8,250 nucleotides of DNA, taken from the NCBI GenBank assembly GCA_949538655.1, contig CATISE010000131.1, positions 1 to 8,250 on the forward strand, given 5' to 3'. This DNA is from Marine Group II euryarchaeote MED-G33. GTDB lineage: Archaea; Thermoplasmatota; Poseidoniia; Poseidoniales; Thalassarchaeaceae. Position numbers and translations under genes: made by a program. The notes beneath the pieces are model-generated. The model saw only the letters and a list, made by a program, of their open reading frames with translations. It had not been told where the DNA came from and did not search any database. Below are positions 6,335 through 8,250 of this stretch, piece after piece (position 1 is the stretch's first letter; every line of letters begins with the position of its first letter).

Positions 6335-6345
6335 TCACTCCTCTT
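6324..6345. terminator. inverted repeat at abutting convergent stop codons
   Basis: AAGAGGAGT and ACTCCTCTT form a perfect 9-bp stem around a 4-nt loop (AATC). The TAA of the plus-strand membrane protein (6332-6334) and the TGA of the minus-strand pentapeptide protein (6337-6335) both fall in its loop and inner pairs, with no base between them. Each arm encodes glutamates at the C-terminus of one protein. The position suggests a bidirectional 3'-end or transcript-protecting element, but no long T tract follows on either strand. Confidence 0.5.
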
Positions 6346-6730
6346 TGGGCCATTTCTTCTTGAGAACTTCTCGGAGATCATCATTCATTCTCGCATCCCA
6401 CCAATTCGCTCTTCGCCAAATTGCATACCGAGCACGAACACCACGTAGATCAGCACCATCCAATTTGGCACCTTGAAAATTCGATAGGTTGAGTTTGGCT
6501 TTGGTCATCTTTGCTCCACGGAAATCAGCTCCGTCCAACGCACATTTCATCAAATCTGCATCTACCAAGGAAGCCTTTCGGAAATCAGCACCTACAAGGT
6601 TTGAGCCTTGGAAATTGCATCGGTCCAGAATCGCTCGTCTGAAATTCACTCCTGACAAATCCATATCCCGAAAATCATGGCCGATGAACGATTGGAATGA
6701 AAGGTCCGCATCCGGACCGATTTCAGTCAT
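6335..6730 (-). CDS. pentapeptide-repeat protein
   Basis: This 131-residue protein is almost all pentapeptide repeat. The central hydrophobic residue (mostly Leu or Phe) falls at every fifth position from L10 to L95 without a break, 18 repeats in a row, usually with Ala, Asp, Asn or Ser before it (GADF, DADL, GADL). Such repeats fold into a right-handed four-sided beta helix; 18 repeats would make about four and a half turns. A basic, Trp-rich tail follows (RYAIWRRANWWDARM, 101-115), then a Lys-rich end. There is no signal peptide, so it is likely cytoplasmic. Some pentapeptide proteins (Qnr, MfpA) mimic DNA and bind gyrase, but most have no known role and nothing here shows a partner. It lies 9 bp after the winged-helix gene, with its own Shine-Dalgarno site, so the two form an operon. 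Confidence 0.9.
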   Translation of the reverse strand: MTEIGPDADLSFQSFIGHDFRDMDLSGVNFRRAILDRCNFQGSNLVGADFRKASLVDADLMKCALDGADFRGAKMTKAKLNLSNFQGAKLDGADLRGVRARYAIWRRANWWDARMNDDLREVLKKKWPKEE

Positions 6731-6735
6731 TGGAA

Positions 6736-6741
6736 CCCCTC
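6736..6741 (-). promoter_or_regulatory. Shine-Dalgarno site for the pentapeptide gene
   Basis: GAGGGG on the minus strand lies 5 nt before the ATG at 6730 and overlaps the TGA of the winged-helix gene. Its placement supports coupled translation within one mRNA. Confidence 0.6.
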
Positions 6742-7219
6742 ATGCGCTTGAGCGGCGATCCAAGTGCGCTCGACCTTCTGGAGTAAGAACTGCATAGCGA
6801 TTCTTCTCCTTTGCACTGGGTGGGCATGAGATGAAACCTCGTTCAATCAGCCGGTTCAGATAGAGCGACAAGTTGTCAGGTGCTCCCAAACCACTGTCGT
6901 CGAAGAGTTTCTTCAGCACGCGTGGTGGCGAGTCATCAATTCCCTCAACATCACGCAAGTAGTGAATGGCTGCGAGGACCTGGTCTGGTTTTTTCGACAA
7001 TGAACTGTTTTCAATGAGTGAACGGAACGCTGAACCTCTTTCTGGCAGGTTGTTTTTCTTGGCAGCTTCCATGGCTGCAGCAATGGCTGTTTCCCGCACA
7101 CTTCGTACTCTAGCAATCGCAGTCGACCAATCCTCGCCTTCGCGAATATTCATCATCTGTGCATCAACCTCTTTTTGTGATCCTGAAATATCAATTTCGA
7201 CATCTCCGACGCGAATCAT
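6740..7219 (-). CDS. winged-helix domain protein, probable regulator
   Basis: From the ATG at 7219 the protein has 159 residues. Residues 1-13 form an N-terminal beta segment (MIRVGDVEIDISG). Residues 15-60 are mostly helical and alanine-rich. Residues about 76-159 make a winged-helix-like domain: LAAIHYLRDVEGI, then PPRVLKKLFDDSG, a probable recognition helix (PDNLSLYLNRLIERGFI), and a wing ending in RYAVLTPEGRAHL. Archaeal proteins with a C-terminal module of this pattern (short helix, PxNLSxxLNxLxxxGxI, LTxEG) are common and mostly uncharacterised. The frame extends upstream to GTG 7255 and TTG 7258; either is possible, as the TATA-like box places transcription near 7270. It heads an operon with the pentapeptide gene. 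A dyad over its probable transcription start suggests it may be repressed, perhaps by itself. That last point is inference. Confidence 0.75.
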   Translation of the reverse strand: MIRVGDVEIDISGSQKEVDAQMMNIREGEDWSTAIARVRSVRETAIAAAMEAAKKNNLPERGSAFRSLIENSSLSKKPDQVLAAIHYLRDVEGIDDSPPRVLKKLFDDSGLGAPDNLSLYLNRLIERGFISCPPSAKEKNRYAVLTPEGRAHLDRRSSA

Positions 7220-7269
7220 TACACGACTGTCTCCAGTGCCTTCCGAACCCTTCACCAAGTCGTCACCAG

Positions 7270-7293
7270 ACCAGTCCCAACCAATAGACTGGT
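7270..7293. promoter_or_regulatory. operator-like inverted repeat before winged-helix gene
   Basis: ACCAGTC (7270-7276) and GACTGGT (7287-7293) are perfect 7-bp inverted repeats, 17 bp from centre to centre, with a 10-bp AT-containing spacer. The right arm touches the TATA-like box of the minus-strand gene and the left arm reaches its predicted transcription start. A dimeric regulator bound here would block polymerase recruitment. Confidence 0.48.
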
Positions 7294-7300
7294 TATTTTA
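7293..7300 (-). promoter_or_regulatory. TATA-like box for the winged-helix operon
   Basis: TAAAATAA on the minus strand is the best TATA-like match in this intergenic region. It predicts a transcription start near 7270, which leaves a short leader before GTG 7255 or a ~50-nt leader before ATG 7219. Confidence 0.5.
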
Positions 7301-7455
7301 ATCGTTGCGATGGTAACTTTATGGTTCTCTGAGGGGACACCAACAATAGCGAAACCTTCGCAGATTCGGTCGCCAAACTCCCCCCATTGATATCGTGTCT
7401 TTTTCGACTGCCACGCCGAAGGCGACATAACCCCCTGATATTGTCCGCAGAGACG
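7301..7455. other. divergent intergenic region
   Basis: The stretch between the winged-helix operon promoter and the secreted-protein start has no convincing gene. The frame of the secreted protein is open back to a TGA at 7330-7332, but its translation (runs of Arg and Pro) does not look coding, and no good start codon is present. A weak TATA-like GACATAAC (7424-7431) is centred about 28 nt before the ATG at 7456, which fits a leaderless mRNA. Confidence 0.4.
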
Positions 7456-8250
7456 ATGCCCCTCACGCGCACCCCCGTGCAAGCGAGCGCTACGCGCTCG
7501 GTCATACTCGCGTTGATGATGATATTGAGCATCTTCTCGGCGATCCCAATCGCCTCAGCCAATTCAGGTTCGGGAACGATTGAAACATTTGCTGATGGGA
7601 GTTCAAGTATCACTGTCAATACCAACAATCAGGCTCCAACAACCGTCAATTTGAGTATTGACAGGAACACAACGATTGGCAGTGCCAATTTCCACTTGAA
7701 TTATGATTCAACAGACACATCTCCTGGTGAACTCACCATTGACGTCGATAGTGACGGTCAATTCGAATGGCACCTCGGTGGAAATGGCGATGGACATGTC
7801 GGGGAACAAAACGAATTCACCAGCGGTTCACCAACCACTACAACATCAGCGAACGGAAACCAAACTTGGTTGCATACCGGTGGTTGGAGATTGCCAAAGT
7901 CAGCTCTCCTCTCCTCCTCAGAAATCACGGTTGGATTTACTCCAGACCTCTCGGCTCAATTCACAGGCATTGGCGCAGTGACCGATTTGGTCATTGGAGA
8001 CATGGATGGAGACGGTTTGGAAGATCCGATTTATCTGGTCCCTGATCACATGGGTGCAAATGGTTCAGCCTGGCCCCACATCGGTTGGCTAAAGTGGAAC
8101 GGCTCTGCAATAGTCACGAGCTGGATTCCAACTTGCTTTGACGCAGACCGCCTCATCATAGGAGACTCAGACAATGACAGTGCGTCGGATATCCTTGCGG
8201 TTGCAGAAGATGAAGATACGCTCTGCCAACACCTCTCCGGAAACAGTTGG
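7456..8250 (+). CDS. secreted FG-GAP-like repeat protein (5' part)
   Basis: An open frame of 265 codons runs from the ATG at 7456 to the window edge with no stop, so the C-terminus is missing. It opens with a Sec signal peptide: a basic start (MPLTRTP, TRS), a hydrophobic core at 15-32, and a likely cleavage after IASA near residue 35. The mature part is rich in Thr, Ser and Asn, with sequons such as NLS, NTT, NGS. Residues 94-104 hold an acidic DVDSDG loop. Two FG-GAP/VCBS-type units follow: DLVIGDMDGDGLEDPIYLV (177-195) and RLIIGDSDNDSASDILAVA (232-250). The DxDxDG loop of the first is a calcium-site pattern; the second is degenerate. Cysteines 227 and 257 flank the second unit and may form a disulfide. 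The protein is probably a cell-surface or released adhesin. An extension upstream from TTG 7441 is less likely. Confidence 0.85.
   Translation, partial: MPLTRTPVQASATRSVILALMMILSIFSAIPIASANSGSGTIETFADGSSSITVNTNNQAPTTVNLSIDRNTTIGSANFHLNYDSTDTSPGELTIDVDSDGQFEWHLGGNGDGHVGEQNEFTSGSPTTTTSANGNQTWLHTGGWRLPKSALLSSSEITVGFTPDLSAQFTGIGAVTDLVIGDMDGDGLEDPIYLVPDHMGANGSAWPHIGWLKWNGSAIVTSWIPTCFDADRLIIGDSDNDSASDILAVAEDEDTLCQHLSGNSW
7484..7500. repeat. GC-rich hairpin early in the secreted-protein gene
   Basis: CGAGCGC and GCGCTCG form a perfect 7-bp stem around a 3-nt loop (TAC), 28 to 44 nt after the A of the start codon. It is much richer in GC than the surrounding gene and encodes the residues just before the hydrophobic part of the signal peptide. 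Confidence 0.4.

Noticed and set aside
7252..7628. Minus-strand frames across the divergent region and signal peptide
   Set aside because: They run through the promoter region and into the signal-peptide codons of a convincing plus-strand gene.
7703..8045. Plus-strand frames of about 92 codons in the right end
   Set aside because: They are out of frame with the secreted FG-GAP-like protein, whose repeats and signal peptide are clear.

Overview
The window looks like chromosomal DNA from a planktonic euryarchaeon, most likely a Marine Group II (Poseidoniales-type) archaeon. This is an inference. It rests on compact gene packing, TATA-like boxes about 25-28 nt upstream of several start codons or of the tRNA, Shine-Dalgarno sites mainly at genes inside transcription units, a PKD-domain lipoprotein, a large FG-GAP-like secreted protein, several winged-helix proteins, and a possible PAC2-type protein at the left edge. 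No mobile element, CRISPR array, origin or integration scar is visible.

Left part (1-3165). A truncated minus-strand gene (possible PAC2 family) diverges from a plus-strand RecB/Cas4-like PD-(D/E)XK nuclease with a four-cysteine Fe-S signature. A four-helix membrane protein with a long charged N-terminus follows. It converges, with a 3-nt gap, on a minus-strand DEDDh 3'-5' exonuclease that has an ExoX-like C-terminal module. The two nucleases suggest DNA repair or processing, but they are not in one operon.

Middle (3166-5240). A divergent promoter region leads to a PKD-domain lipoprotein, then an unrecognised 119-residue protein, a small winged-helix-like protein, and a complete tRNA-Arg(GCG) with encoded CCA.

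Right part (5241-8250). A hotdog-fold thioesterase starts 31 nt after the tRNA and is followed by a four-helix membrane protein. That protein's stop codon abuts the stop codon of a convergent minus-strand operon: a winged-helix protein followed by a pentapeptide-repeat protein. Both stop codons lie in a 9-bp inverted repeat. The winged-helix gene has a TATA-like box and an operator-like dyad upstream. Across a ~200-bp divergent region, a secreted FG-GAP-like protein begins and runs off the right edge without a stop.

Most of the window is ordinary archaeal housekeeping and surface-protein sequence. I see no clear new multi-gene system. The most testable leads are the dyad-controlled winged-helix/pentapeptide-repeat pair, the shared-stop hairpin, and the orphan C-terminal domain of the nuclease.
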